This document shows positions 26,694-36,511 of a stretch of DNA of 64,000 nt, piece after piece (positions within the stretch are counted from its first letter, which is position 1; every line of letters starts with the position of its first letter). The DNA lies in NCBI RefSeq assembly GCF_009914335.1, contig NZ_CP043925.1, positions 310,001 through 374,000 of the forward strand. Direction: 5' to 3'. The notes beneath the pieces are model-generated. The model was not told the origin of the DNA. It saw nothing but the letters and a program-made list of their open reading frames with translations, and ran no database searches. The stretch comes from Proteus columbae. Its GTDB lineage: Bacteria; Pseudomonadota; Gammaproteobacteria; Enterobacterales; Enterobacteriaceae. The position numbers were made by a program, and so were the translations under genes.

Positions 26694-27977
26694 ATGGTAC
26701 TTTCCGATACTAAGGTTCGTTCTGCAAAATCTGAAGATAAAGCGTATAAGCTGACAGATGGTAACGGACTATTTCTTCTGGTTCACCCCAATGGCTCTAA
26801 ATATTGGCGCTTCCGTTATCGCTTTGGCGGTAAAGAAAAGATGCTAGCATTTGGCGTATATCCTGATGTCTCCCTCGCGAATGCCCGTGAAAAACGAGAT
26901 GAGGCAAGAAAACTTGTCGCTAACGGAGTAGATCCTAGTGAAAAACGCAAAGAAGTAAAAGAAGAGCAACAAAAGGAATTTAATACATTCGAGAAGGTTG
27001 CACGTGATTGGCACGCAACGAATAAGAAGTGGTCAGAAGGCCATAGCCATCGAGTTCTCAAAAGCCTTGAGGACAATATCTTTGCTGCTATTGGTAAGCA
27101 TAATATCGCTGAACTAAAAACTCGGGATCTCCTTGAACCCATTAAAGCCGTGGAGATGTCTGGACGTCTTGAGGTTGCGGCACGTTTACAACAGCGTGTG
27201 ACAGCCATTATGCGCTATGCGGTACAAAGTGGTTTAATCGACTACAATCCAGCACAAGATATGGCTGGTGCAGTGGCTACAGGTAAACGAGTACATAGAG
27301 CGGCATTAGAGCTTAAACGCCTACCTGAGTTCTTACAACGCATTGATGATTATAAGGGAAGGCCTTTAACTAAACTTGCAGTTAAACTTACCTTGTTAGT
27401 CTTTATTCGTTCCAGTGAATTGCGCTTTGCTCGCTGGGATGAAATCGATTTTGAGAATGCCATGTGGACTATCCCCGCTGAACGCGAAGCGATAGAAGGG
27501 GTAAAACACTCTCATCGCGGATCAAAAATGCGCACTACCCATTTAGTTCCTTTAAGCCGACAAGCGATTGAGATATTAAAGCAGATCTATCAATTCAGTG
27601 GCAATCACGAACTGATCTTTATCGGCGATCATAATCCAAGAAAACCAATGAGTGAAAACACGGTAAACAACGCATTACGTGTGATGGGCTATGACACGAA
27701 GATGGAAGTTTGTGGGCATGGCTTTAGAACGATGGCATGTAGTTCGTTGATTGAGTCAGGTTTGTGGTCGAAGGATGCAGTAGAAAGGCAAATGAGCCAC
27801 CAAGAACGCAACTCAGTAAGAGCTGCTTATATTCATAAGGCAGAACATATAGAGGAACGGCGACTGATGGTGCAGTGGTGGGCTGATTATCTGGATGCGA
27901 ATAGAGAGAAAGAAATTTCACCGTTTAGTTTTGCGAAGTTGGGTGACCTTGTCCACTCCCCATTAAAGATAATTTAA
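26694..27977 (+). CDS. P4-type tyrosine integrase of the island
   Basis: A 427-residue phage-integrase family protein. The N-terminal DUF4102 arm-binding domain is MVLSDTKVRSAKSEDKAYKL, and the catalytic domain keeps R in FIRSSELRFARWDEIDF, H-x-x-R in CGHGFRTMACSSLIE, and Y in VRAAYIHKAEHIEER. It should integrate at the tRNA-Leu 3' end. The start at ATG 26694 has GAGGA about 9 bases upstream; the longer ORF from 26619 reads through the putative arm sites and is unlikely. It looks intact. Confidence 0.93.
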   Translation: MVLSDTKVRSAKSEDKAYKLTDGNGLFLLVHPNGSKYWRFRYRFGGKEKMLAFGVYPDVSLANAREKRDEARKLVANGVDPSEKRKEVKEEQQKEFNTFEKVARDWHATNKKWSEGHSHRVLKSLEDNIFAAIGKHNIAELKTRDLLEPIKAVEMSGRLEVAARLQQRVTAIMRYAVQSGLIDYNPAQDMAGAVATGKRVHRAALELKRLPEFLQRIDDYKGRPLTKLAVKLTLLVFIRSSELRFARWDEIDFENAMWTIPAEREAIEGVKHSHRGSKMRTTHLVPLSRQAIEILKQIYQFSGNHELIFIGDHNPRKPMSENTVNNALRVMGYDTKMEVCGHGFRTMACSSLIESGLWSKDAVERQMSHQERNSVRAAYIHKAEHIEERRLMVQWWADYLDANREKEISPFSFAKLGDLVHSPLKII

Positions 27978-28015
27978 ATTAGGTTATTGAGTTGTTGGGG
28001 TATTATAAAGGAAGG

Positions 28016-28210
28016 TTAACAGGGCATGGCTTCCGCCACAGGATGAGCAAAATTTTGCATGAGAAAGGATATAACTCTGCATGGATTGAAACCCAGCTCG
28101 CGCATATCGATAAGAATGCGATCCATGGTACGTATAATCATGTTTAGTATATGGATGAAGAGAAATAGCAGTGGTATGCGGATTACATGGGAAAATTGGA
28201 GGGGAGTTAG
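28016..28210 (+). pseudogene. Remnant of a second P4-type integrase (C-terminus)
   Basis: The frame from 28016 reads LTGHGFRHRMSKILHEKGYN, then WIETQLAHIDKNAIHGTYNH, then V-stop, YMDEEK-stop and QWYADYMGKLEGS-stop. This is the last 60 or so residues of a P4-like integrase distinct from the intact one, with two internal stops; the R, H and Y residues of the active site remain. It marks an older insertion at the same tRNA. Confidence 0.85.
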
Positions 28211-28483
28211 GGAATGTGGATTTTAAGTTATAAGTAGATATCTAGACATCTACTGGTGCGATTTACATAACAAGCGATAAAGAAACGGAAGGTATCCTCT
28301 ATCGACCACAACAGTACGGGAAGTTATTTACCAAATGATTACGGATGTCATCAAAAAATGGAGTATACCATCCGAAACCTGCTATTGATCATAATACGGT
28401 TTATTATCGAGTTTGGTGGCCGCCGAAGCGGTCACCTTTAATGAAGTGGCAATACACAGAATTCTTTACAAGGTTTATATGAG
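28211..28483. other. Debris between integrase remnant and restriction genes
   Basis: No intact ORF. It probably belongs to the decayed element; I could not assign it. Confidence 0.4.
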
Positions 28484-31135
28484 CTAATTTAATTCGGACA
28501 CGATTTCTTGCGACCAACTGTTTTCCATTAACATTCGGAATGACATACCACCAGATGCTGCTTCCAACGTGAGTTCTCCCGCATCCACTGCCGTTTTAAC
28601 ATGTTCAGTCAACAGTTCAAACAAGCGACGTTTGTATTCAGTGTCATCATTCCCTTTCAAATGCTCGCCCTTGGTCTCCAACACTGAGAAACGGTAACTG
28701 CCCGAACTAGGCTCTTCGACACACACCAACAAGTCAGGATAAACTTTCTGCTTCTGCCATCCTTGAAGACTATATTCACGTTGATTTACCGCTATACGGT
28801 GCCACCAATACACTGATTCTTGCTTATCCAAATACCAAGCAGTTTCTCGTTCTAGGTTATTAAGTTCATTTTGGTACACTTTTTCAAATAAGCTTCTCTC
28901 TAGCTCAGAGCCATCTTTGCGACGAAGTACTTGATTATGTTCACTGACATTTACTTCTAACGTTTGCGCCAGTTCCCAATTCAGTTTGTCATTGTCTGAT
29001 GCGAGTAATCGAAGAGATATATCTCCCTTGTCCAACTTGGATCTGAAGATTTGTTCCGACAATTGAATAACCTGTTGTTTAATATCACGCTTCATTTCTT
29101 TGAGTAGTTCAAGACGATTGGCGAACAAAGCCTCTTCACTAACACCATTATCACGCAATATGTTTAAAGTGTGAGTTAGCACACGCATTGCCTGCCAAGG
29201 ATTAGGGATAATATCAGTAAGCTGGCGGACCATATAGGAAATATCCAATCCCATACTGGCATTAAACTCTATATTTTCTTGCACGGGCTCAGCTAAGTCC
29301 AATTCACCTTGGTTATTTTTTGACATTATGTAGTCGATACGGGCAATGGTACGCTGTAACTTGTCATTAATGAACTGAAAATTATCTACATTCAGGTATA
29401 ACAAGGACTCCCAATCTAAGTCACCCAGAATGTCTCGCTCGTAATCGAATAATCGGTAGCCGTTCTCAAAACGGTTATCTAGATGCAAAACCCTTGGCAA
29501 AAATATTTTAGGTAAAGAGCGAAAACGCTTTCTAAGCAATAAAATTTCTTTGGTTACAGCAGTGGTAGGTTTATTAGCTTCAGAAGCTTTGACCTGATTT
29601 GCCACATCTCCCATACCTTCTTCTTCTAAACCTTCCTTAACACCGGCAACGGCATTCATTACGTCTTGATCAAAGGTGTAGACATAACATTCATCTAAGC
29701 TTGGTTTTTGCGTTAAACGCGCATGTGGTTGGCGCAGTACCCGACCAATCATTTGGGTAATCGCAGTTCTTGCTGTCATCTTAGATAATACTGCCAACAC
29801 ATAAGCGAAGGGGCAATCCCAGCCTTCACGCAATGCATCTTTGGTAATGATGTACTTCACAGGGCACATATCACTGAGCAAATCATCATCACCCAGTTCG
29901 TTTTTGTCTGACGTTTTCAGGCGGATTTCATTTTCATTTACACCCAATTTATTCATCAGATACTCACGTGCATCTTCAGCATGAACAAAAGCCGAATCAC
30001 GTTGATCTTTACCTGTGCGCTCTACACGGATCAGCATGATGGGGCGAATATAACGACCCGTTTCGTTCTGAAACTGCTGAGCATCGAGATCAAGCTCACT
30101 CAGTTTAGAGTGTGCGAGCGACAAAGTGTGCTTCCATTCACTTTTATCTTCGTTAATTAAGTTGATTGGCAACTTAATCATTTGCTCATCTTTCAAGGCT
30201 TGTCCCGATACGTTGACCAACACATTTGAATGATGTTTGCCGTTTGCGTTAGGAGTGGCTGATAGTTCAAGAATAAATTTTGGGTTGAAGCCACAAAGTG
30301 TATCTCTAGCCGTGTTGCTGTATGCCTTATGACCTTCGTCAATGATAATCACTGGACGGACTAACCGTAATACATTGCCTAAACTCTGCTTCACCGATAC
30401 AGAGCCTGGCGCTATACCCTCCTGCCAACCATAATCCGAGAGGTCGTTACAGTCTAAATTGCGAATTTCAGTCACTAATACTTCATTAGCCGTCGTATCA
30501 TCCTCTATAGGGAAAAATGAGGTGAATCGACCGCTATCTCGAAACATACGTAGTGCTTCTTTGGATTGGCGTGCACTGGATTGTAGCATTAACAGCATGA
30601 CACAAAGGTTTTCGTCAATATCTCGCTTTGTAAACGCATCATTCTTTTCGAGCATTTTGACTCGTCCACCAGAAGCACGTTCTAGCATTTGCCGATACGG
30701 ATGCTCACGATTAGCTAATTGCTTCCATGTTTGCTTATATATGGCGTCCGACGGTACCACCCAAAGTACCATGCCCGTTTGCTGTATAAATAAGTCAGTT
30801 TGCAGTCGTTCAATCGCTGCCACACCCAATAAAGTTTTACCACCACCAGTCGGTACTTTAAGGCACACATTAGGGATAGGTTGTTCTAAACCATCGAACC
30901 TTGATACATATGGCGCAGGCACAAAATGACCACTTTTATCTTTAAGCAAATCAATTCGGCGTTCCTGTACCAGCTGCTCCCAGGCATCTTTGGTGTAGTC
31001 GTTTATGCGCGCCTCTTTACCCTTCATTTTTTGAAAGGCAACAAAATCTTCCGCTTCTTCTTTATTTTCTGCTAGAGTTTTCAGATAGTAATCAAGCTTA
31101 TTTAGCACACCATTTTGATAGTCTTTTAACTCCAT
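28484..31135 (-). CDS. Type III restriction enzyme, Res subunit
   Basis: An 883-residue superfamily 2 helicase/endonuclease. Helicase motifs in order: Walker A KVPTGGGKTLLG (about residue 90), IIDEGHKAY (DEGH, near 265), LSATPNANG, and REGWDCPFA with QMIGRVLRQP. The C-terminal PD-(D/E)xK nuclease is seen as YPDLLVCVEEP and VLETKGEHLKG near residues 795-815. With Mod it cleaves DNA with unmethylated inversely oriented sites. Start is the ATG at 31135, one base after the mod stop; a longer frame overlaps mod and is discarded. Appears intact. Confidence 0.93.
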   Translation of the reverse strand: MELKDYQNGVLNKLDYYLKTLAENKEEAEDFVAFQKMKGKEARINDYTKDAWEQLVQERRIDLLKDKSGHFVPAPYVSRFDGLEQPIPNVCLKVPTGGGKTLLGVAAIERLQTDLFIQQTGMVLWVVPSDAIYKQTWKQLANREHPYRQMLERASGGRVKMLEKNDAFTKRDIDENLCVMLLMLQSSARQSKEALRMFRDSGRFTSFFPIEDDTTANEVLVTEIRNLDCNDLSDYGWQEGIAPGSVSVKQSLGNVLRLVRPVIIIDEGHKAYSNTARDTLCGFNPKFILELSATPNANGKHHSNVLVNVSGQALKDEQMIKLPINLINEDKSEWKHTLSLAHSKLSELDLDAQQFQNETGRYIRPIMLIRVERTGKDQRDSAFVHAEDAREYLMNKLGVNENEIRLKTSDKNELGDDDLLSDMCPVKYIITKDALREGWDCPFAYVLAVLSKMTARTAITQMIGRVLRQPHARLTQKPSLDECYVYTFDQDVMNAVAGVKEGLEEEGMGDVANQVKASEANKPTTAVTKEILLLRKRFRSLPKIFLPRVLHLDNRFENGYRLFDYERDILGDLDWESLLYLNVDNFQFINDKLQRTIARIDYIMSKNNQGELDLAEPVQENIEFNASMGLDISYMVRQLTDIIPNPWQAMRVLTHTLNILRDNGVSEEALFANRLELLKEMKRDIKQQVIQLSEQIFRSKLDKGDISLRLLASDNDKLNWELAQTLEVNVSEHNQVLRRKDGSELERSLFEKVYQNELNNLERETAWYLDKQESVYWWHRIAVNQREYSLQGWQKQKVYPDLLVCVEEPSSGSYRFSVLETKGEHLKGNDDTEYKRRLFELLTEHVKTAVDAGELTLEAASGGMSFRMLMENSWSQEIVSELN

Positions 31136-31136
31136 G

Positions 31137-32957
31137 TTACGCCCCCATAATGCGATGGATAGCGTATGGTAACTGACAAAACTCAATACGTTTTTCAGTT
31201 AAGTTTTTTTGACTCATAAACTTAGCAACAGCAAAAACGATAGTGCGCTTTTTCGTTGCATTGTTTTTACTAATGATCTCTATCTTGTCAGCGTTAAGTG
31301 CGGCTTCGTTAGAGCGTAGCCACTCACTATCAGGGCGATAGAACAAGTGGATACGGAAGAGATCTGTTTCACCGATAAAACCATCTGCAGAGGTCTTTGC
31401 CACGGTTTCTAAAGACTTCCCTGTCGCGGTATAAAATACATAACGTGCTAATGCATCGAATGATGGCATGCCTTTGCCAGTTAACAGGCTTTCGATTTGA
31501 ATGGGCTCACCCAAAGTACAATAGGTAAAACTGCCGTTAATACCCTTTGTATACTCATCAACTATTCGCTCGCCATTAACGGTCAGCACACCATCTTTAA
31601 GTTCTTTTTGTATTCTGTCGAATTTATCATTATGTTTAGCTTCAATTTGAGCGATTTTTTCCATCAACTCAGAATGTTTTTTTTCAAACACTGACCAGGA
31701 TATTTTTTCAGACAGCAACTCTTGTCTTTGTTTTCCTTTAAATGGATAGCCTCTTATGACTCTGCGTACACGTTCTGCAGTTAGTGCATCTGCATAGTCT
31801 TCGCATTCAACCAAAATAAATCTTCGACTTCCGCCATCCTCTTCATTGAGGGATAAAATTGCATGAGCGGTACTACCGCTACCAGCAAAACTGTCAAGTA
31901 TTAAAGAGTCTTTTTGAGTAGCTATGCGAAGAAGACGTTTCATCAACTTTGTTGGTTTTATAGTATCAAAAGAAAATTCCTTATCTGGAATAATAGCCAT
32001 CAACTCTTTTTTGGCTTGATCTGTATGTCCTGCTTCGTCACTTGGCCACCATGTCCAAGGAACAAAGCCATCCACCTCACTCGCATATCGGATTAGATTA
32101 GGTTGAGCATCACCATTTACACCAAAATAGATTCTTTTTTGAGCGTTTAAATCATTAAATGTTTTCTCCGACATCCCCCAACAACGCCCCTCAGGAGGGT
32201 AAAACTCTTTACCAGATGGAGATATAATTTTGTAAAACTGATCTTTCGTAGCATGCCCCGCTTGTGCGGTAATAGGAATAGGACGCCAAGGTCCCTTAGG
32301 ATCGTTATTGGAGTTTCTATAAACCGACATTTGCTCCTCGGTTCCAGGCAGCTTGTTTCTCGTAAGTTTAAAGTGTTCTTTGTTCATAGCATAAACATGA
32401 ATATAATCATGTACATCGCCTATGGCCTCGCGATTCTCTCTCGAGTATCTTTTTTGCCAAACTAATGTCGCAATATGGTTATCTCGGCCAAAAATTTCAT
32501 CCATTAATTCACGTAACGAATGTCCTTCATTATCATCAATGGTGGCAAAGATAACGCCAGTGGAACTAAGGAGTTCTTTAAGTATTAGTAGCCTAGGCCA
32601 CATCATGCACAACCACTTGTCATGACGCTCTAGGTCCTCTTTATCAACAGGGTTCGCTGAATTTTTCAGCCACTCTTGCATAAGCGGTGAACGCACATTG
32701 TCGTTATAGCACCAGCCTTCGTTGCCTGTGTTATAGGGTGGATCTATAAAGATGCAGTCAACCTTACCTGCATGGGTCGGTAGCAAAGCTTTAAGCGCTT
32801 CAAGGTTATCACCGTGGATGATCAAGTTGTCATTAAGTGAGGGGGCGTTGCCTTCTGGTGGTAAAGATTTGTCGGTTTCAACTTTTAATTCGCGAAACGG
32901 TACACTCAGGTGATGCGAATAAACAAACTGCTTACCTTTAAAATCCAAAGTTGGCAT
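31137..32957 (-). CDS. Type III restriction-modification DNA methyltransferase, Mod subunit
   Basis: A 606-residue adenine-N6 methyltransferase of the beta class: motif IV DPPYNTGN comes first (about residue 72), motif I LDSFAGSGSTAH later (about residue 352), with the target-recognition region between. The N-terminal GNAPSLNDNLIIHGDNLEAL is typical of EcoP15I-like Mod proteins. It recognises the site for both methylation and cleavage. mod precedes res in one operon. I looked for the simple sequence repeats found in phase-variable mod genes and saw none. Confidence 0.94.
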   Translation of the reverse strand: MPTLDFKGKQFVYSHHLSVPFRELKVETDKSLPPEGNAPSLNDNLIIHGDNLEALKALLPTHAGKVDCIFIDPPYNTGNEGWCYNDNVRSPLMQEWLKNSANPVDKEDLERHDKWLCMMWPRLLILKELLSSTGVIFATIDDNEGHSLRELMDEIFGRDNHIATLVWQKRYSRENREAIGDVHDYIHVYAMNKEHFKLTRNKLPGTEEQMSVYRNSNNDPKGPWRPIPITAQAGHATKDQFYKIISPSGKEFYPPEGRCWGMSEKTFNDLNAQKRIYFGVNGDAQPNLIRYASEVDGFVPWTWWPSDEAGHTDQAKKELMAIIPDKEFSFDTIKPTKLMKRLLRIATQKDSLILDSFAGSGSTAHAILSLNEEDGGSRRFILVECEDYADALTAERVRRVIRGYPFKGKQRQELLSEKISWSVFEKKHSELMEKIAQIEAKHNDKFDRIQKELKDGVLTVNGERIVDEYTKGINGSFTYCTLGEPIQIESLLTGKGMPSFDALARYVFYTATGKSLETVAKTSADGFIGETDLFRIHLFYRPDSEWLRSNEAALNADKIEIISKNNATKKRTIVFAVAKFMSQKNLTEKRIEFCQLPYAIHRIMGA

Positions 32958-33111
32958 ACTTATTCCTTAAATTATTAATTGGTTCTAATAGTTAAATTTT
33001 GCTGGTTTTGCCCCCAGATATCTAGCTGTTTTATCTCTCTCATGGTTGTAATAATTTTTGTCCTATAATCAGGAAGATAAAAACTATCTAATAATTCAAG
33101 GGGTATTTTAT

Positions 33112-33555
33112 CTAACAACAGAATAACATATAATCCCTCCTGCCCTCCATCTGCCTATCAATGATCCACTCCACCAGCTGTTCTTCAGTTTTCATCTTCA
33201 GGGTATTTAGCCAATCATCTAACGGAAAACCTAGCGTCAAATCATACCAGCACAACCACATCAGCTTAGGACGTAGCTCAGGGTTATTGAACGGGTTAAA
33301 CAAACTAATCAGCTTGTTGGCAAATGAACGTTGTCCTATCCTCAGGCATTCACTAAGCAAGATACCCTCCAGTATCGGATGGTAGCTTAGCAGGCGATCT
33401 ATATCAGCTTGGACAGATAACGGCTCAGGAAGCGTTTTACCGTGTATTAAACGATACAGGCATACGGGTACGACAGCGTGTGTGCTGTCGTTATCAGGAA
33501 AGCGTATATCAGCCACTATCAGCTGGTGGCTATTCTTGATGAAGGGATGACACAT
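33112..33555 (-). CDS. Unknown protein upstream of the type III RM genes
   Basis: I do not recognise this 147-residue protein. It is helical and rich in tryptophan and leucine in its middle (LRPKLMWLCWYDLTLGFPLD) with a short IDRQMEG end. The reading frame stays open upstream of the first ATG (33555) for another 15 or more sensible codons (KIVPKGFTKLAVCQG) without a normal start, so either a non-ATG start is used or the 5' end has been lost. It ends 155 bases before the mod start on the same strand. Confidence 0.5.
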   Translation of the reverse strand: MCHPFIKNSHQLIVADIRFPDNDSTHAVVPVCLYRLIHGKTLPEPLSVQADIDRLLSYHPILEGILLSECLRIGQRSFANKLISLFNPFNNPELRPKLMWLCWYDLTLGFPLDDWLNTLKMKTEEQLVEWIIDRQMEGRRDYMLFCC

Positions 33556-33737
33556 TCCCTGACAAACAGCTAACTTGGTAAAGCCTTTTGGGACAATTTT
33601 GAAATGAATATTGTTAGGAAAGAGTATAGTGGCTTATTTTTAATGACAAATCCATTAAGGATATGTTGGCTTTCACCGTTATTCCTTTTATATTTCTATC
33701 AACAAGCTCATAATGCACAACAAAATAGGATATGGTG

Positions 33738-35363
33738 ATGAACTCATCTAACCAACAGACCCCCAGTCCAGCGGAATACCTTGCTTCACTGCTAGAATCA
33801 GAAAGAAAGGCTCAAGAACTACAGAATATAAATACGTCATTTCCTCTAGATGCCTTACCCCCAATTTTAAAAAATGCTGTGATTTCACTACATCTAGACA
33901 CCAAAATACCAGTTGAATTAATTTGCCAAGTCATTCTAGCCGCTGCATCTCTTGCCTGCCAATCCTCAATTAATGTCCAACCACATTACAGCCAAACACC
34001 AGAGCCATGTGCACTTTATTTTTTAACGCTTGCCGATCCTGGTGAAGGAAAAACGACTATCAATAAGCTAGTTATGAAGCCTTTTTATGATTTCTCTGTA
34101 AAAATGAAGAAGAAATATGATAATGATTTAGTCAACTATGAACAGTCATATAACATTTGGAAAATCAAAAAAAAAGTATTAGACAATAATTATAAGAAAG
34201 CCATTGAAAGAAAATACCCAGGAGAATTGGAATCCGATGAAATAAAAAAACATTTATCTATAGAGCCTCAGAAACCAAAGCGTTTTCAGTTAATTTATGA
34301 TGATGTAACAAAGAATGGGCTTATTGAAGGGTTACAACAACACCCTAATGCGGGTGTCATTTCGGATGAAGCCATTACCTTTTTTACGGGGTATTTAAAA
34401 AAACACATAGGCTTATTAAATAAGGCATGGGATGGTGAAACATATTCATTTAGTCGAGCAAACAATGAATATCATGAAATAAAATCTTGTTTGACATTTT
34501 CTTTACTAAGTCAGCCAAGTATATTTACCGAGTATTTAAAAAAACAAGGTGATATTGCAAGAGGGAGTGGTTTCCTTTCACGTTTTCTTTTTTCATCCGT
34601 GATTAGCAATCAAGGAACCAGATATTATTCAATGAAAGGCCGTCCATCAGAGGAAAATATTTCAGCTATTAATGCTTTTTATGAGGAAATTAACAACCTA
34701 CTAAATCTTCAAAATGAAACTCCATTTGAAAATAACCGTGATAAAATAACAATAAAAGCAAGTCAAGATGCTATTATAGCATGGGCTCAAATAAAAAATA
34801 ATTTTGAACATTGGAGTAGCAAGGGAGGTGCATGGTTTCACATTAGAGATATAGTATCAAAATCAAGTGCAAATATTTACCGATTGGCTTCAATATTAAA
34901 ACAATTTGAAGCCGAAAAAAACGAAATTAATTTAAATCGACATGATATTAAAAATGCGAGTCATATAATCTATTGGAATTTAGAACAAGCTAGTAAGTTG
35001 TTTTATCCATTTTCAGAAAAATACAAAATAACTCTAGATGTCCGTGAGTTGTATTCATGGTTGAAGTCAAACTTTGAAAATAATAACTTTATGGCATTTT
35101 TGAAAAATGACATATTAAAATATGGCCCTAGAAAATTCAGAAAGATTAACATACTTGATCCCATTCTAAGTATTATTGTCAGTCAAACAAATTTTCGTGT
35201 TATTCGAAGCCAGTTTAGTGGTGCATTATATATTTCAATTCAATTAGAAAATGGATGCATTGCATGCCCATTGCCAACCACAACGTATCCTATTCAATAT
35301 TCGATTGTACCAATAATAAATACAAACAATGACGCTCCTAATATTGATTTCAGTGATTTATAA
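33738..35363 (+). CDS. DUF3987 (YfjI-like) island protein
   Basis: A 541-residue protein of the DUF3987 family common in CP4-57-type islands. A P-loop-like LADPGEGKTTINKL occurs at about residue 105, then an acidic site in HPNAGVISDEAITFF, and GDIARGSGFLSRFLFSSVI. Family members resemble replication initiator/primase-helicase components of mobile islands, but the role is unproved. The start ATG at 33738 has AGGA 8 bases upstream. It is divergent from the type III RM side and ends at the strong hairpin 35467-35503. Confidence 0.85.
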   Translation: MNSSNQQTPSPAEYLASLLESERKAQELQNINTSFPLDALPPILKNAVISLHLDTKIPVELICQVILAAASLACQSSINVQPHYSQTPEPCALYFLTLADPGEGKTTINKLVMKPFYDFSVKMKKKYDNDLVNYEQSYNIWKIKKKVLDNNYKKAIERKYPGELESDEIKKHLSIEPQKPKRFQLIYDDVTKNGLIEGLQQHPNAGVISDEAITFFTGYLKKHIGLLNKAWDGETYSFSRANNEYHEIKSCLTFSLLSQPSIFTEYLKKQGDIARGSGFLSRFLFSSVISNQGTRYYSMKGRPSEENISAINAFYEEINNLLNLQNETPFENNRDKITIKASQDAIIAWAQIKNNFEHWSSKGGAWFHIRDIVSKSSANIYRLASILKQFEAEKNEINLNRHDIKNASHIIYWNLEQASKLFYPFSEKYKITLDVRELYSWLKSNFENNNFMAFLKNDILKYGPRKFRKINILDPILSIIVSQTNFRVIRSQFSGALYISIQLENGCIACPLPTTTYPIQYSIVPIINTNNDAPNIDFSDL

Positions 35364-35466
35364 AATAATTAGAATTATTGATTTATTGTCATGGGTAGTA
35401 AGTTATTCCCCCTTTTTATCTATAAGGGTAAAAAACAATCAAAATTATTTATTTTTGACTGATGAG

Positions 35467-35507
35467 CATGGCTATTGCGGCTACTATAGCCGCAATAGCC
35501 ATGTTTT
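35467..35507 (+). terminator. Very strong hairpin after the DUF3987 gene
   Basis: Perfect 17-base arms (35467-35483 and 35487-35503) with a 3-base loop, followed by TTTT. It is GC-rich in an AT-rich surrounding. Confidence 0.75.
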
Positions 35508-35598
35508 AATGCTTGTTACTATGTTTTTTGTTTCATTTTTGAACGATGCATGTATTGATAAAAAATGAGTAAAATAAGATATTCAGCACATTTATTAA

Positions 35599-35817
35599 TC
35601 ATTTCTCATGGTCTCTTGAGGATGTTATTTTATCATTTAACCAATTTTCAACTTCACTTTTCAACCATCGAGAGCTACGCCCTAATTTAATCGGCTTAGG
35701 GAACTCACCTTCTTGAATGAGTTTATAAAACCATTTATCCGTTAACCCCGTAAATGTACAAATAAATTTCATATCTACAAATTGGTCATTGAGTAATGAA
35801 TACGATTGTGATGTCAT
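35599..35817 (-). CDS. alpA: AlpA-family DNA-binding regulator
   Basis: A 72-residue helix-turn-helix protein of the AlpA/excisionase family: FICTFTGLTDKWFYKLIQEG then FPKPIKLGRSSRWLKSEVEN. AlpA of CP4-57 activates the integrase for excision; here it may control island excision. ATG 35817 has AGGAG 8 bases upstream; the longer frame adds an unrelated N-terminus. Next upstream on the same strand is the YfjJ-like gene. Confidence 0.85.
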   Translation of the reverse strand: MTSQSYSLLNDQFVDMKFICTFTGLTDKWFYKLIQEGEFPKPIKLGRSSRWLKSEVENWLNDKITSSRDHEK

Positions 35818-35917
35818 AATAATTAGCTCCTGTCTTGAATTAAAAGGCAGAAGCAATATCGATATTAAAATAGGGATATTACTTCTCAAAGTATATCCCG
35901 ACTTTGTTAATAAAAAC

Positions 35918-36511
35918 TTATTGGCTACAGCCAATTGAACGAAAGCCACTGTGATAGGCTTTTGTATAGTCTTTCGCTAAATAGTGGAAAGCCTGCCGTA
36001 GCTTATTTAATTCAAATTGAAGATTGGTATTATTACAATTATTACTTTGATATTGAACAAAGTGATATTTACCTGAAAAATGGACTAATCCTGATACTAT
36101 TTCGAATTTAATATTTAATGCACTCTTCCATGCTTGATTAATCAATGCAGCTAAATTACCGTCATTCTTCTTGTAATCGCCAAGAGAGTAATAATTATCT
36201 TTGTTTAAAAAGAGTATCACATGATAATGTGGGTGATGACTTTCACTCCCTACCTCCCTAACCCAAATATAATCCAACTTTTCAGTTAATGCTTTCCCCC
36301 ATAACTTACTCTTGTTTTTTACATCCCATTTTATTTTTTCTTTCAATGATTCAATAAATCGTGTTATTACTTTGGCATCATTATGATATTCACTATTTTC
36401 GCTAGGGAAGCGTAAATCTATTCTAAAAGCAGAGACTCGTTTCTTTTCGCTTAATACACGTGATAGTACTTGATTCATTATTTTTAGATAATCCTGATTA
36501 ACTGTATACAT
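35918..36511 (-). CDS. YfjJ/YagK-like island replication protein (inovirus Gp2 type)
   Basis: A 197-residue protein with the inovirus Gp2/YagK-YfjJ domain. The HUH-like signature is ESHHPHYHVILFLNKD at about residues 94-109, and two tyrosines follow in YHYLAKDYTKAYH. These proteins resemble rolling-circle replication initiators and occur in CP4-like islands beside alpA. The ATG at 36511 has AGGAG 8 bases before it. Confidence 0.85.
   Translation of the reverse strand: MYTVNQDYLKIMNQVLSRVLSEKKRVSAFRIDLRFPSENSEYHNDAKVITRFIESLKEKIKWDVKNKSKLWGKALTEKLDYIWVREVGSESHHPHYHVILFLNKDNYYSLGDYKKNDGNLAALINQAWKSALNIKFEIVSGLVHFSGKYHFVQYQSNNCNNTNLQFELNKLRQAFHYLAKDYTKAYHSGFRSIGCSQ

Noticed and set aside
28211..28483. 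A coding gene between the integrase remnant and res
   Set aside because: Only short frames with stops; no ribosome site or recognisable protein.
31137..32957. Phase-variable mod gene
   Set aside because: No tandem tetranucleotide or longer simple repeat is present in mod, so there is no sequence support for on/off switching.
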